From the NCBI GenBank assembly GCA_944326455.1, contig CALVEA010000006.1:38521-102520 (forward strand): a stretch of 64,000 nucleotides of DNA, read 5' to 3'. A program made the position numbers and the translations under genes. Positions within the stretch are counted from its first letter, which is position 1, and every line of letters starts with the position of its first letter. A model generated the notes under the pieces. That model did not search any database. It was not told the origin of the DNA and saw only the letters and a program-made list of their open reading frames with translations. Positions 43,853-53,464 of this stretch are shown here, one piece after another. Origin of the DNA: Candidatus Gastranaerophilales bacterium (lineage in GTDB: Bacteria > Cyanobacteriota > Vampirovibrionia > Gastranaerophilales > Gastranaerophilaceae).

Positions 43853-45835
43853 TTGAATAAAGTTAAACTTATACTTTCATTTATTATTATCGCACTTGTA
43901 TTCATTTTTGTCTCGTATGTAACATATAATACTGCGGAAGCAAAAGCTTATGATTACATGATAAAGCACGTGACCGCCGCAAAACTGCCATTTGACAAAT
44001 ATAAACAAGTTTACGGAAGCGACGATATTGTTCTTGTAATGATTGATTCAAAAACCGTTGAAAAATATCGCTGGCCCTGGAAAAGAGAAACTAATTGCAA
44101 ACTTTTTGAATATTTACACAAGACAGGAGCAAAAGTTGTAGTACATGATTCTATCCTCGCAACTTTAGACAAAGATAATCCGGTGTCTGATAAAAAATTC
44201 TTTAACACTCTAAATAAATTTGATAATCTTGTTGAAGGATTCATGCCGGTTATAAAAAACTGGGATAACCCCCAAAAAGGAAAAGTCTATGATTCCCGAT
44301 TCGGAGAAAAGTTCTCAATCAAAGTTACCGATAAATCCGTACAAACCCCGGATTTATACGGAAGCATGATGACTTTTCCTGAACCGTACTTTGATGTTGT
44401 AAAATACGCAGGCTCTGTATCAATGCTTCCGGGATTCATTAACGGCAATCTTGCAAGCTGGTCCAGAGATGAAATCTATAGAAATCATGAATACATTTTT
44501 AAATACAGAGGGAAATATTATCCTTCTCTTGCAATGAGAACCTTCCTTCTTGCAAACAATAACCCGGAAATTATAATTACTAACAAATCAATTGTATTTC
44601 CGGAACTCCGTTACAAAATTAAACAAGTAAAAAACCAATATCAAAAAATCTCTCCTATAAGATTTTATAAACTTTATCCGACCGGATATTCTCACATTAG
44701 ATATTCCGCAGTTGATTTAATGGATTCTTATGACAACATGCAATCCGGCAAAAAACCTATAATTGACCCGGATACGTTTAAAAACAAAATAGTGGTCATT
44801 GGCGCAAATGTCCCGGCAGGAACAGGTTTGAATGACAATAAAAATACTTCAATATCAGTTAATCATCCCGGTGCCGATATTCAAGCAAGTGTTATTGATA
44901 ATATTATTCATAACGATTTTCTAAATATTGTTCCAAATTGGGTAAATATTCTACTTACAATCATTGGAATGATTTTTGTCTATAGTTTTATACGAGTATT
45001 CAATCTTTTAAAATCAATCCTGTCAGTTCTTGGAGTAATTACAGCTTACCTTCTTTTTGCAGCAGTCTGTTATTACTTTAAAACCGTCATAAGTGTTCTT
45101 ACTCCTGTTGTAATGTTTGTTCTGACAATAATTCTTGCCTATACTCATAAATTTGTACTTGAAAACAGAAGCAAAGAAAAAGTTAAATCCGCGATGGGAA
45201 AATACATGTCCCAAGACGTTATGAAACGTGTACTTATGAATATTGATAACTTGGGACTCGGCGGGAAAAAATCAACCGTCACAGTTCTCTTTTCCGATAT
45301 CAGAGGGTTTACTTCAATGAGCGAACAAATGTCCGCCCAACAGGTTTCTGAAATCCTAAACGAATATTTTACGGCAATGGAACCTATAATCACAAAATAT
45401 AACGGTATTATCAATAAATTCATCGGCGATGCTGTAATGGCAATTTTTGGAGAACCAATTCAGGACAAAAATCATGCACAAAATGCAGTAAAATGCGGCT
45501 ATGAAATGCTTGAAAAAGTTAAAGAACTCCAGAAAAAATGGGCAAAAGAAAACAAACCGAAAATTGAAATCGGAATAGGAATCAATACAGGAGAAGTTTT
45601 TGTCGGAAACATAGGTTCAGTTAACAGAATGGAATACACTGTAATCGGAGATACTGTTAACTTGGCAAGCCGGCTTGAAAGTTATAATAAAATTTATAAA
45701 ACAAAGTTTTTAATAAGTCCTACAACCTATGAAGAAGTTAAAAACTTTACAGATGTTATAAAAATCTCAGATGTACAAATCCGCGGAAAATCACATAAAA
45801 TTGATATATACGAAGTTTTGAAAGTAACAATATAA
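43853..45835 (+). CDS. CHASE2-domain adenylate/guanylate cyclase
   Basis: A 660-residue membrane cyclase. A TTG start is used (GAAGG 9 nt before). One transmembrane helix (about 6-25) leads into a CHASE2 extracellular sensor (about 40-340), then a cluster of three helices (about 365-430) and a class III cyclase domain (about 450-650). The two metal Asp are in [10 protein letters not shown] and [13 protein letters not shown], and a [13 protein letters not shown] motif follows. It probably makes cAMP; residues that separate ATP from GTP use were not resolved. YidD overlaps its stop codon by one base. Confidence 0.9.
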   Translation: MNKVKLILSFIIIALVFIFVSYVTYNTAEAKAYDYMIKHVTAAKLPFDKYKQVYGSDDIVLVMIDSKTVEKYRWPWKRETNCKLFEYLHKTGAKVVVHDSILATLDKDNPVSDKKFFNTLNKFDNLVEGFMPVIKNWDNPQKGKVYDSRFGEKFSIKVTDKSVQTPDLYGSMMTFPEPYFDVVKYAGSVSMLPGFINGNLASWSRDEIYRNHEYIFKYRGKYYPSLAMRTFLLANNNPEIIITNKSIVFPELRYKIKQVKNQYQKISPIRFYKLYPTGYSHIRYSAVDLMDSYDNMQSGKKPIIDPDTFKNKIVVIGANVPAGTGLNDNKNTSISVNHPGADIQASVIDNIIHNDFLNIVPNWVNILLTIIGMIFVYSFIRVFNLLKSILSVLGVITAYLLFAAVCYYFKTVISVLTPVVMFVLTIILAYTHKFVLENRSKEKVKSAMGKYMSQDVMKRVLMNIDNLGLGGKKSTVTVLFSDIRGFTSMSEQMSAQQVSEILNEYFTAMEPIITKYNGIINKFIGDAVMAIFGEPIQDKNHAQNAVKCGYEMLEKVKELQKKWAKENKPKIEIGIGINTGEVFVGNIGSVNRMEYTVIGDTVNLASRLESYNKIYKTKFLISPTTYEEVKNFTDVIKISDVQIRGKSHKIDIYEVLKVTI

Positions 45836-46044
45836 TGATAAAAAAAATATTTTTATTTCTTATTACAATTTATCAAAAATTTTCAGCGCTTACACCTTCC
45901 AGATGCAGGTTTTACCCGACATGTTCTGAGTACACAAAACAGGCAATAATTAAATACGGAATCCTAAAAGGCGGCTGGCTCGGCATAAAAAGAATCTGCA
46001 AATGCCATCCGCTGAATGAAGGCGGATATGACCCCGTTCCTTAA
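45835..46044 (+). CDS. yidD: Membrane protein insertion efficiency factor YidD
   Basis: A 69-residue protein of the YidD family, which assists YidC in membrane protein insertion. The family core is intact: [21 protein letters not shown] (split here: [21 protein letters not shown]), the three-Cys set, and [12 protein letters not shown] at the C-terminus. It overlaps the cyclase stop (TAATG). In many bacteria yidD sits with rnpA and yidC; here it is separate. Confidence 0.95.
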   Translation: MIKKIFLFLITIYQKFSALTPSRCRFYPTCSEYTKQAIIKYGILKGGWLGIKRICKCHPLNEGGYDPVP

Positions 46045-47342
46045 ATAGCGCCTTCTAAATCGTATTCGGAAGAGCCGGTAATTTTTACCATTTCAATATC
46101 GCCAGGAACAACCGGTTTATTGGTTTTGATATTTACAATCCCGTCAATTTCCGGCGCATCATACTGGGTTCTTGCAATAACTTCGCCTTCATCAGAATAA
46201 CATTCTATAATACAAGGAATTGTTTTCCCAATAAAAGTTTTGTTTCTTTCTTTTGAAATTTCCTGCTGAATTTCCATTAATTCTTTATATCTTGCTTTTG
46301 CCGTTCTTTTTGGAACCTGAGGCAGCATAGAATATGATGGAGTGCCTTTTTCTCTTGAGTAACAGAATACTCCGGCGCGGTCAAACTTCATATCTTTAAT
46401 AAATGATTTCAGATGCTCAAAATGTTCTTCCGTTTCACCGGGATATCCTACAAGGAAAGTCGTTCTTATTGAAACCTCCGGAATGATTTCTCTTATATGA
46501 TTTATGAGTTTTCTGTAATCACTTGCGGGACGATTCATCAATTTAAGCATTTCAGGATGCGAATGCTGGAGCGGAATATCTATATATTTTACAACTTTAT
46601 CGCATTCTTTTATAGTGTTTAAAAGTTCATCATTCATCATCGTAGGATAAGCGTACATTACTCTTATCCAGCCCAAGTCTTTTATTTTATTTAATTCTTT
46701 TAAAAGAGCTGAGAGCATCGGTTTTTTGTATAAATCAATTCCGTAGCTTGTGCTGTCCTGAGCCACAAGAATAATTTCAGTTACTCCTTTTTTCACAAGA
46801 TTTTGAGCTTCTGATACTATATCTTCAATTTTCCGGGAACTGTAGTTTCCTCTTAAATACGGAATTACGCAATATCCGCACCTATAGCTGCAGCCGTCCG
46901 CAATTTTTATATAAGAACTCGCACCCATTGTTATCTGTTGGCGCTCAACATCTTCCGGATAAATATAAACAGGTTTTTCAGAAACTTCTTTCACATAATT
47001 ATTTTTTTCTACCTGTTTTAAAACTTCAACAATTTTAGTAAAATCTGTAGTTCCAACCACTGCCGCAATTTGAGGAATTTCTTTTTTTAATTCTTCCGGA
47101 TGTTTTTGAGATAGGCATCCTGTTACTATAACTTTTTTTCCTTTCTCAATCATTTCCAAAATAGAATGTATTGATTCTCTTTCCGCATCGCAAATAAACG
47201 AGCAGGTATTTATTATAACGATATCTGTTTCATCTTCATTAAGAGTAATTTCGTAACCGTTTTGAGATAAAATTCCCAAAATAAGTTCCGAATCAACTAA
47301 ATTTTTTGCACATCCGTGACTTATTAATGCTATCTTTTTCAT
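46041..47342 (-). CDS. rimO: Ribosomal protein S12 methylthiotransferase
   Basis: Radical-SAM methylthiotransferase that modifies an Asp of ribosomal protein S12. Of 433 residues, the N-terminal UPF0004 domain has Cys in [17 protein letters not shown] and TGCLSQKH; the radical-SAM motif is [10 protein letters not shown] (about 146-155), and a C-terminal TRAM domain ends the chain. The [11 protein letters not shown] form fits RimO more than the MiaB paralogue. It overlaps the yidD stop by 4 nt on the opposite strand. Confidence 0.95.
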   Translation of the reverse strand: MKKIALISHGCAKNLVDSELILGILSQNGYEITLNEDETDIVIINTCSFICDAERESIHSILEMIEKGKKVIVTGCLSQKHPEELKKEIPQIAAVVGTTDFTKIVEVLKQVEKNNYVKEVSEKPVYIYPEDVERQQITMGASSYIKIADGCSYRCGYCVIPYLRGNYSSRKIEDIVSEAQNLVKKGVTEIILVAQDSTSYGIDLYKKPMLSALLKELNKIKDLGWIRVMYAYPTMMNDELLNTIKECDKVVKYIDIPLQHSHPEMLKLMNRPASDYRKLINHIREIIPEVSIRTTFLVGYPGETEEHFEHLKSFIKDMKFDRAGVFCYSREKGTPSYSMLPQVPKRTAKARYKELMEIQQEISKERNKTFIGKTIPCIIECYSDEGEVIARTQYDAPEIDGIVNIKTNKPVVPGDIEMVKITGSSEYDLEGAI

Positions 47343-47567
47343 AAGTAAATTTTACCATAGAAAACATCTCTGCTCAATAATTACGGCGTATTTACTTTGA
47401 AAGAATTTTGTCAATAGAAAAAGAGAGTTTTTTGAAGTAAAGAATTGTAAAAACGAATTTTTCTTAATAGGCATGGGAAGCATGGTCAATTGTAAAAATT
47501 TTTCTAAAATTGTTTACTTGATAAAAATAATGGAAAGATTATTATAAGTACATAGTTGAAAGGAGTG

Positions 47568-47690
47568 ATGGCTAAAAGACTTGGGGAGAAGTCACAAATC
47601 AAAAAAAAAAGAAACACAAATCAACAAGGATTAAACACAAATCAAATTAAAAAATTAAGAGGAGATTTAAAAAAAGTTTTTTTGGGGTAG
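47568..47690 (+). CDS. Possible small basic protein, 40 residues
   Basis: A short open frame from ATG 47568 to TAG 47690 encoding a very basic peptide: Met-Ala-Lys-Arg start, then a KKKR run and Asn/Gln-rich repeats, ending Val-Phe-Leu-Gly. AAGGAG lies immediately upstream but only 2 nt from the ATG, which is poor. A promoter-like TTGATA/TTATAA (47518 and 47542) precedes it and a hairpin terminator (47710) follows. The unit could instead be a small RNA. The rest of 47343-47820 shows no other gene. Confidence 0.4.
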   Translation: MAKRLGEKSQIKKKRNTNQQGLNTNQIKKLRGDLKKVFLG

Positions 47691-47709
47691 GAGATTATTG
47701 GGTTAATGG

Positions 47710-47740
47710 AAAACTTGTCATCTGACAAGTTTTTTCTTTT
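47710..47740 (+). terminator. Hairpin terminator before gltX
   Basis: Stem AAAACTTGTC (47710-47719) pairs with GACAAGTTTT (47724-47733) around ATCT, followed by T-rich sequence. It closes the small transcript unit at 47568, upstream of gltX. Confidence 0.8.
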
Positions 47741-47820
47741 ATAAATAAAAAGATGTATATCCCTCCCTTTACTTTTTATCCTATTTGCAGGATAATTTTT
47801 CTGCAAAGAAAGGGACTATT

Positions 47821-49293
47821 ATGAGTGAAGTTAGAGTAAGAATTGCACCTTCTCCGAGCGGAAACCTCCATATCGGAACAGCAAGGACAGCTTTATTTAA
47901 TTATTTATTTGCTAAAAAAAATAACGGAAAGTTTATTTTAAGAATAGAAGATACTGATGCCGAAAGAACAAGCCAAGAATATGTTAAAAATATTTTTGAC
48001 TCTCTGAAAGCTCTCGGTTTAAATTGGGATGAAGGACCGGATGTAGGAGGACCTTACGGACCATATACACAATCTGAAAGATTTGATATTTATCCTAAAT
48101 ACATTCAGGAACTTCTTGATAAAGGTTTTGCTTATGAATGCTTCTGCACACCGGAAGAACTGGAAGCCGAAAAAGAAGAAGCTGCTAAGAATAAGAAAGC
48201 GTATGTTTATACTAAAAAATGCGAAAACCTGACAGAAGAAGAAAAAGCAAAATTAAGAGCAGAAGGCAGAAAACCTGCTATCAGGTTTAATGTTTCTAAA
48301 GCTCAAAAGGCTTTCCATGATTCTTCAATCCTTGAATTTGATGACTTGGTAAAAGGAAAATTGCATGTCGATACAAATCTTATCGGCGATTTTGTAATTA
48401 TGAAATCTAATGGTGCTCCTACTTATAACTATGCAGTTGTAATTGATGATGCATTAATGAAAATAACCCATGTTATAAGAGGTGAAGACCATATTTCAAA
48501 TACTTACAAACAAATATTGATTTTTGAAGCTTTAGGATTTGAAGTTCCAAGATTCGGACATTTGGGCATGATTCTCGCTCCTGACAGAAGCAAGTTGTCT
48601 AAACGCCACGGAGCTACTGCGGTATCAGATTTCGTAGAACAAGGATACCTGACAAGCGCTCTTGTTAACTTCGTAGCACTTCTTGGCTGGTCTCCTTCTG
48701 ACGGTCAGGAAATCAAGACTGTTGATGAAATAGCTCAAGATTTTAGAATCGGAGAAATTTCTTCATCTAACTCAATTTTTGAATACGATAAACTGAAATG
48801 GATGAACAGTCATTATATAAAAATGCTTCCAATTGAAGATTTAAAAGAAAGATTGAAAAAATATCTTACTAAATATGATTTGTCAGAATTAACTGATGCT
48901 CAATATACCAGAATGATTGAGATAACTTATGAACCTCTGACACTTTTATCTGATATTACAGATGCTGTAGCATACTTCTTTGGCGGTGATAACGTCGAGA
49001 TAGACGAAAAAGCTGCTGAAAATATTGACACAGAGTTGTCACAAGAAGTTCTGAAAGCTTTCGTGGAACAAGGCGAAACCTGGGAATGGACAGAAGAAAA
49101 TCTGCATGAAAAACTTGAAAAATTCAGAGCTGATTTCAAAGAAAAAGGATACAAACCTAAATTCACAATGTGGGCAATAAGAGCTGCCGTAACAGGCAGA
49201 CTTTGCGGAGCCGATATGACCGCCACATTAGCGATATTAGGGAAAGAACATTCTCTGAATAGAGCCAAGAAGGCTATAAAGATTAAAGTTTAA
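47821..49293 (+). CDS. gltX: Glutamyl-tRNA synthetase
   Basis: Charges tRNA-Glu with glutamate (and possibly tRNA-Gln, if an amidotransferase is present elsewhere). Of 490 residues, the class I HIGH motif is GNLHIGTA (about 13-20) and KMSKS is SKLSKRHG (about 250). A long C-terminal anticodon-binding helical domain follows. I use the ATG at 47821, with AAGGG upstream; the frame runs further back to 47785 but that part has no homology. A tRNA-Glu gene is present at 53354. Confidence 0.96.
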   Translation: MSEVRVRIAPSPSGNLHIGTARTALFNYLFAKKNNGKFILRIEDTDAERTSQEYVKNIFDSLKALGLNWDEGPDVGGPYGPYTQSERFDIYPKYIQELLDKGFAYECFCTPEELEAEKEEAAKNKKAYVYTKKCENLTEEEKAKLRAEGRKPAIRFNVSKAQKAFHDSSILEFDDLVKGKLHVDTNLIGDFVIMKSNGAPTYNYAVVIDDALMKITHVIRGEDHISNTYKQILIFEALGFEVPRFGHLGMILAPDRSKLSKRHGATAVSDFVEQGYLTSALVNFVALLGWSPSDGQEIKTVDEIAQDFRIGEISSSNSIFEYDKLKWMNSHYIKMLPIEDLKERLKKYLTKYDLSELTDAQYTRMIEITYEPLTLLSDITDAVAYFFGGDNVEIDEKAAENIDTELSQEVLKAFVEQGETWEWTEENLHEKLEKFRADFKEKGYKPKFTMWAIRAAVTGRLCGADMTATLAILGKEHSLNRAKKAIKIKV

Positions 49294-49297
49294 ATTT

Positions 49298-49327
49298 AAA
49301 AAAGCGGGATTATTTCCCGCTTTTTTT
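49298..49327. terminator. Bidirectional terminator after gltX
   Basis: A GC-rich stem (AAAAAGCGGGA with TCCCGCTTTTT) between the gltX stop and the convergent YD-repeat gene, whose stop codon lies in the loop (49310). Confidence 0.85.
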
Positions 49328-49780
49328 AAAATTATTTGTTATTGTTCTTATTCTTTTCCCGCTGCCGTCATAAACATAAGTCCTGCCGTTAGAAGCTCTT
49401 GAATATGTTCTGACACGTTTGCCGTCGCCGTCGTAAACATAAGTTCTGCCATTAGATGCCGTCGAATACGTTCTTATGCGTTTACCGTTTTGGTCATAGA
49501 CATATTTTCGTCCGTTTTTCCCGGTTGAGTACGTCCTAATTCTCTTTCCGGATGCATCATAGACATAAGTTCTGCCGTTCGGAGCCGTTGAATATGTCCT
49601 AATACGATTACCGTTCTCATCTTTTACGTAGGTTCTTTTACTTGTAAGCTGTTTGTTTTGGGGAGTAATTTCTTCATAAATCCTATTTCCGTTTTCATCA
49701 TAGGTATACGCTTTTAGAGCATAGGCATTAGTACAAACAAAACTGAAAACAATAAACACTAAAAAAACTTTTTTGAACAT
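49310..49780 (-). CDS. Secreted YD-repeat protein, five 21-residue repeats
   Basis: A 156-residue protein. A signal peptide (about 1-21, hydrophobic core VFLVFIVFSFVC, cleavage near Ala-Leu) is followed by five tandem 21-residue repeats of the form YVYDxxGKRIRTYSTxxNGR, related to YD/RHS repeats. Repeats are 63 nt long at DNA level. Such repeats form sugar-binding or shell-like surfaces in large RHS proteins; this short form is secreted or periplasmic. It lies next to a second, shorter gene with the same opening motif. No enzymatic motif. Confidence 0.8.
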   Translation of the reverse strand: MFKKVFLVFIVFSFVCTNAYALKAYTYDENGNRIYEEITPQNKQLTSKRTYVKDENGNRIRTYSTAPNGRTYVYDASGKRIRTYSTGKNGRKYVYDQNGKRIRTYSTASNGRTYVYDGDGKRVRTYSRASNGRTYVYDGSGKRIRTITNNFKKSGK

Positions 49781-49802
49781 AAATAACTCCTATTATTTAT
49801 AT

Positions 49803-50063
49803 CTAACGATATCTTTTGCGATTTTGTTCAATATTTATATAATATTTGTCACGTTCTTCTTTTGAATAATAATGACGGGAGCGTGGACCTTGTGTTTCAT
49901 ATATGTGAGCATATTTTCTGGATTTATTTTTTTGATAGTCTGCCGGATTTACCCGATAATAAATTCTGTTGCCCTCGCTATCATAAGAATATACGAGAAA
50001 TGCTTGAGATTCAGGGGCAATAAATAACCACAAAAAGAAAAGCAATACTAATTTAATTATCAT
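49803..50063 (-). CDS. Small secreted YD-motif protein
   Basis: An 86-residue protein with a signal peptide (about 1-22) and a single YSYDSEGNRIYYRVNP motif (about 25-40), matching the opening of the neighbouring repeat protein (YTYDENGNRIYEE). The rest is basic, Tyr/Lys-rich, with no repeats. Its ATG overlaps the stop of the upstream membrane gene (ATGA). It is likely a paralogue or partner of the 49310 gene; role unknown. Confidence 0.7.
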   Translation of the reverse strand: MIIKLVLLFFLWLFIAPESQAFLVYSYDSEGNRIYYRVNPADYQKNKSRKYAHIYETQGPRSRHYYSKEERDKYYINIEQNRKRYR

Positions 50064-51382
50064 GCAATAACTCCTTCTTTTATTAATTGTTCCCTAATTT
50101 GTTTTTTAGTCTGAAATTCTTCATCACCTTTTGAAGAGAATCTTTTCAACAGCATAAGCCCCGGAGTTAAAATTCCAAGTGCAAATACACAAGAACCGAT
50201 ATTAGTCATAATTGAGCCTCTTTTTAATTTTTTCACCCCGGCAAAGAATTTTTCCGAGGTTTCGCCTTTCTTAAGAGCTTCTTTGTATTGATTGTACAGA
50301 CTTGACATATTTTCATAAACTTTTTCAACATCTCTTAGCTCAATGTACTTTCTTGTATCAATTTTATCAGTATTTTTGTATAGTTTAATAATTTCTGATT
50401 TTTTTGCAGCCTTTACAACCGCGTTTTGAGGGTTTTTATGAATAAATTCATAAAGTTCAAGCGGATTTTTAACAAGTTTATTTCTGATTTTTTCAGTCTT
50501 AATACTTTCAAACTCATTTAAACTTCTTTCAATAGTTCCGTTTTCAAAAGCTTTCTTAAATGCTGAATCTTCCAGCACTCTTGCATCAAGCCCGATTGAT
50601 TTATTAAATTTGTTCATAGCTCTTTTTTCAAGAAGTTCTTGAATTTTACCCCCTGCGTAATACATAAAGCAAAGAGTCATAGCTTCTTTAATGGAATATC
50701 CGATAAATTCCTGAGGGGTTCTGGATTCGCCAAGTCTTGTTGCAGTAATTGCCCCGTCAAGAACGTACATATTCTTAACCGGAGAATAAACTATGGATTC
50801 AATTAGCGCACCGGCACCTTTAAAAGCAGGATGGGCAGAATTTGATGATTCACTTTTTTCACTTCTTTTTACTTCTTCTTGTTTTTTGGACTTTTCATAT
50901 TCTTTAATCAAATTTTCTCTGATTTTTTTTGCTGTGTATATCTGTTTCATAATAGTGAGTCCCAGGTAAGCAGCAATAGTTAAACCTGTGGAAACAAAAA
51001 ACTTCCCGGCACTAATATTCTTAAAAAGTTTGGTTTTATTTCCTATTTTTTCAATCTCTTTTTTAACCTCTTCATTAGGAGCATATTCTTTAGCTTTTTC
51101 AAAAATTTCTTTATTCTTTAGATTTCTTGCATCAAAATTTTGATCCAGATTAGCCGCTCTATAAACGGTATTGTTATAAAGCCATTTAAAAGCCGGGATA
51201 CCAAAAAGCCAGATAACTTCCGTTCCCATCTCATCAATAAATCTGTCAGCGCCTTCTTCTTTGCCTGTAACAAACGAACCTGCCGTCATTCCTGCGGTAG
51301 CTGACAAATCTTTAACCGCAAGCGGCACAAGTGAATTAGGGTTCCCTAATGTAGAAAATATATTAGCTGCATTCAATATCAT
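50060..51382 (-). CDS. Hypothetical multi-pass membrane protein
   Basis: I do not recognise this 440-residue protein. It has several hydrophobic segments (about 15-40, 55-70, 130-148, 230-250, 400-425) with helical charged regions between. An internal Pro-Ala-Phe187-Lys-Gly189 matches the tag seen at the N-terminus of other proteins here. Sequence like GNPNSLVPLAVKDLSATAG near the start suggests a conserved family. The ATG at 51382 has only a weak ribosome site; an in-frame short ORF with a good one lies upstream (51386-51436), so the true start is uncertain. The stop overlaps the small YD-motif gene downstream. Confidence 0.72.
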   Translation of the reverse strand: MILNAANIFSTLGNPNSLVPLAVKDLSATAGMTAGSFVTGKEEGADRFIDEMGTEVIWLFGIPAFKWLYNNTVYRAANLDQNFDARNLKNKEIFEKAKEYAPNEEVKKEIEKIGNKTKLFKNISAGKFFVSTGLTIAAYLGLTIMKQIYTAKKIRENLIKEYEKSKKQEEVKRSEKSESSNSAHPAFKGAGALIESIVYSPVKNMYVLDGAITATRLGESRTPQEFIGYSIKEAMTLCFMYYAGGKIQELLEKRAMNKFNKSIGLDARVLEDSAFKKAFENGTIERSLNEFESIKTEKIRNKLVKNPLELYEFIHKNPQNAVVKAAKKSEIIKLYKNTDKIDTRKYIELRDVEKVYENMSSLYNQYKEALKKGETSEKFFAGVKKLKRGSIMTNIGSCVFALGILTPGLMLLKRFSSKGDEEFQTKKQIREQLIKEGVIA

Positions 51383-51385
51383 AGT

Positions 51386-51436
51386 CTACAAACCCCACTT
51401 CATGTTCATAAGTTTCTTGTAACAGTTCTTTCTCAT
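51386..51436 (-). other. Short in-frame upstream ORF
   Basis: ATG at 51436 is preceded by a strong AGGAAGG ribosome site and opens a 16-codon frame that ends in TAG, one codon before the ATG of the 51382 gene and in the same frame. It could be a leader peptide, or the TAG could be a nonsense change in an originally longer gene. Confidence 0.45.
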
Positions 51437-51507
51437 ACGCTGCCTTCCTTTCTAATTAACTCCCGCAAAGAAATAAATTGCCTGATTGTTAACAATTTTT
51501 TACATAT

Positions 51508-51537
51508 AAAAAGGAGCCTTTTTGAAGGCTCCTTTTA
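51508..51537 (-). terminator. Terminator of the rpoZ-like gene
   Basis: Stem AAGGAGCCTT and AAGGCTCCTT around a 4-nt loop, with T/A runs on both sides, 20 nt beyond the stop of the minus-strand gene at 51558. Confidence 0.8.
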
Positions 51538-51557
51538 GTTTAAAACTAACTGCTTTG

Positions 51558-51800
51558 TTATCCGACAAGTTCTGTATCGTCAGATTCCGAAGCCTTCACC
51601 ATAATAGCGTGTTCAACAGGATTTTCTTTTTTATAAGAATTTTCTGCAACAACTTCTTCGAAACCAAATTCATCTCGAGCTTTCTTCATTTGAGTCTCAT
51701 CAACCAATTTTTTTGCAAGCTCGGCGATTTCGTATACCAGTTTATATCGGTTATCTGTATTTTCGTTTAATTCCCACGCTATTTTAATAATTTGATCCAT
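51558..51800 (-). CDS. rpoZ: Probable RNA polymerase omega subunit
   Basis: An 80-residue protein. The DNRYKLVYEIAELAKKL stretch (17-33) and the later NPVEHAIMVKASE (about 60-72) match the omega pattern (NR-x-x-L-V... AK... K-P-V-x-x-A-I-x-E). Omega helps assemble RNA polymerase. It has a good ribosome site (GAGGT) and its own terminator. Omega is short and divergent, so the call rests on these two motifs and the size; an unrelated helical protein is possible. Confidence 0.6.
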   Translation of the reverse strand: MDQIIKIAWELNENTDNRYKLVYEIAELAKKLVDETQMKKARDEFGFEEVVAENSYKKENPVEHAIMVKASESDDTELVG

Positions 51801-51954
51801 TTTTACCTCATTGATTAAGATATCAGCAATTACTCATGATTTTATAACACACAAAAACTTTTGTAAAGTTTACAAATATTTACAAAAAAGCAATTTTCAA
51901 AAGTAGATAAACTTTATATACATGTACACGAGATATCCAAAGGAGGAGAAAACT

Positions 51955-52476
51955 ATGCCATCACCATCAAATGTAACATTGACTTTCAGCGATATAAAAA
52001 ATGCAAGCGGGACACTGAAAGTTGAAAATGAAGGTGTAATCAGTAAAGTTTTACCTGAATATAAAAATAAAACAGTTACAAGTGCTGAATTTGCTTTACT
52101 GCAAAGAATGGCTGCGGTATCAGGAGATGAATTGGTCCTTGAGCAATCAGATGTTCGAGGAGTTGATATATTAAATAAAAAGATTGAGAAGGGCGACGCT
52201 CAGATTGAAAGCGGAGTGCTGAATCTTCTTCAGGGCGGTTCCTGGAAAGGTGATATTTATATAAACATTCCAAAAGGAACCACTATGGGCAAAATAAAAG
52301 AAATGTTTAACTTACCGGATGGTTCATTAAGAAACTATTGCAGAGTTGCAGGAAGTCCGGGCGGGAACATGGACACATTTGAAACAATTTCAAACCAGGT
52401 TTGGTTTTCAGCCGAAGATTTTGCCAAAGGTAATAATATGACCCTGGAAGAAGTAAAAGCTATGTTTGATAAATAA
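51955..52476 (+). CDS. Hypothetical protein
   Basis: I do not recognise this 173-residue protein. It has no signal peptide or membrane segment. A Thr/Asn-rich N-terminal stretch (1-45) leads to a mixed region with a Gly-rich centre (LLQGGSWKGD) and a late VRN... NMDTFETISNQVWFSAEDFAKGN. The ATG at 51955 has AAGGAGG upstream; an ATG at 51922 is less likely. Divergent from the rpoZ-like gene, convergent with map. Good codon use suggests a real gene. Confidence 0.7.
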   Translation: MPSPSNVTLTFSDIKNASGTLKVENEGVISKVLPEYKNKTVTSAEFALLQRMAAVSGDELVLEQSDVRGVDILNKKIEKGDAQIESGVLNLLQGGSWKGDIYINIPKGTTMGKIKEMFNLPDGSLRNYCRVAGSPGGNMDTFETISNQVWFSAEDFAKGNNMTLEEVKAMFDK

Positions 52477-52478
52477 AC

Positions 52479-53231
52479 TTACTCCATAAGAGTAGTCATC
52501 AGGATTGGCTCATCCTCTGTAGCTAGAACTGTATGTTCAAAATGCGCAGATGGTGCGCCATCTTTTGTTATTACCGTCCAACCGTCATCTAAGACTTTAA
52601 CATCGTCGCATCCGAGGTTTAACATTGGCTCTATTGCTATTACCATGCCGGGTTTAATAAGAGTTTGGTCTCCGACTCTGTAATTAAAGAGGAACGGATC
52701 TTCATGCATAACATGCCCAACCCCATGCCCGCCGTATTGGCGAACAATCCCGAGTTTTTCACGGTTAGCAACATCTTCTATTCCGCCTGAAATATCATCA
52801 AGCACATTCCCGGCTCTCATATTTGCAATCCCGGCAAATAGAGCTTCTTCCGTAACTTTCATAAGCCGCTCTTTTTCAGGCGAGATTTTACCGACCGCAT
52901 AAGACCAAGCGCTGTCGCCTACCATGCCTCCGTAAGTTGCACCAACATCAATTGCTATAATATCGCCTTCTTTAAGTATAATCTCATCAGAAGGGATTCC
53001 ATGAACAACCTGTTCATTTATTGAAGTGCAGATACTTGCAGGGAAACCGTTATATCCTAAAAATGTCGGAATAGCTTTATTAGATTTTATAACCTTCATA
53101 GCAATATTATCAAGCTCTTTTGTAGAAATACCCGGCTCAACAACTTTTTTCATCTCCTGATGCACAAGTGCTACAATATGTCCGGCATGCCGCATTCTCT
53201 TTATTTCGTCTCTGGATTTACGATTAATCAT
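52479..53231 (-). CDS. map: Methionine aminopeptidase, type I
   Basis: Removes the initiator methionine from nascent proteins in the cytoplasm. Of 250 residues, the metal ligands of the pita-bread fold are visible: Asp in DIIAIDVGATYGG, Asp in GDSAWSY, His in YGGHGVGHVMHEDP, Glu in IAIEPMLN, and a late Glu in HFEHTVL. A ribosome site (GGGAGG) precedes the ATG. It is a single-gene unit here, without the usual ribosomal-protein neighbours. Confidence 0.95.
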   Translation of the reverse strand: MINRKSRDEIKRMRHAGHIVALVHQEMKKVVEPGISTKELDNIAMKVIKSNKAIPTFLGYNGFPASICTSINEQVVHGIPSDEIILKEGDIIAIDVGATYGGMVGDSAWSYAVGKISPEKERLMKVTEEALFAGIANMRAGNVLDDISGGIEDVANREKLGIVRQYGGHGVGHVMHEDPFLFNYRVGDQTLIKPGMVIAIEPMLNLGCDDVKVLDDGWTVITKDGAPSAHFEHTVLATEDEPILMTTLME

Positions 53232-53310
53232 ATCTGCCTCCCGTTTTAAGTTATTTCTGGTCTAATTGTACGACTAAAAAGTATTGTATTCAAGTAATTA
53301 ACCAAATTGC

Positions 53311-53341
53311 TTGACATTAAAAATTGATTTGATAGTATAGA
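53311..53341 (+). promoter_or_regulatory. Predicted promoter of tRNA-Glu
   Basis: A consensus -35 TTGACA (53311-53316) is followed after 19 nt by TATAGA (53336-53341), or by TAGTAT with a 16-nt spacer. The tRNA starts at 53354. Confidence 0.6.
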
Positions 53342-53353
53342 GATTGTCGATAA

Positions 53354-53429
53354 GCCCCCATCGTCTAGAGGCCTAGGACAACACCCTTTCACGGTGTAGA
53401 CAGCGATTCGAATTCGCTTGGGGGTACCA
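53354..53429 (+). tRNA. tRNA-Glu (anticodon TTC)
   Basis: A 76-nt tRNA with acceptor arms GCCCCCA and TGGGGGT, discriminator A and encoded CCA (53427-53429). The anticodon arm ACACC/GGTGT encloses loop CTTTCAC, anticodon TTC. The T-loop is CGATTCGAATTCG. It matches the substrate of gltX in this window. Confidence 0.93.
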
Positions 53430-53433
53430 TAAT

Positions 53434-53464
53434 AAAAAAGAACACCTTAATGGTGTTCTTTTTT
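53434..53464 (+). terminator. Terminator after tRNA-Glu
   Basis: Stem AAAAAAGAACACC and GGTGTTCTTTTTT around a 5-nt loop, starting 5 nt after the tRNA. Confidence 0.85.

Noticed and set aside
47343..47567. RNA leader or T-box upstream of gltX
   Set aside because: No T-box core or specifier structure is visible, and a terminator separates the small ORF from gltX.
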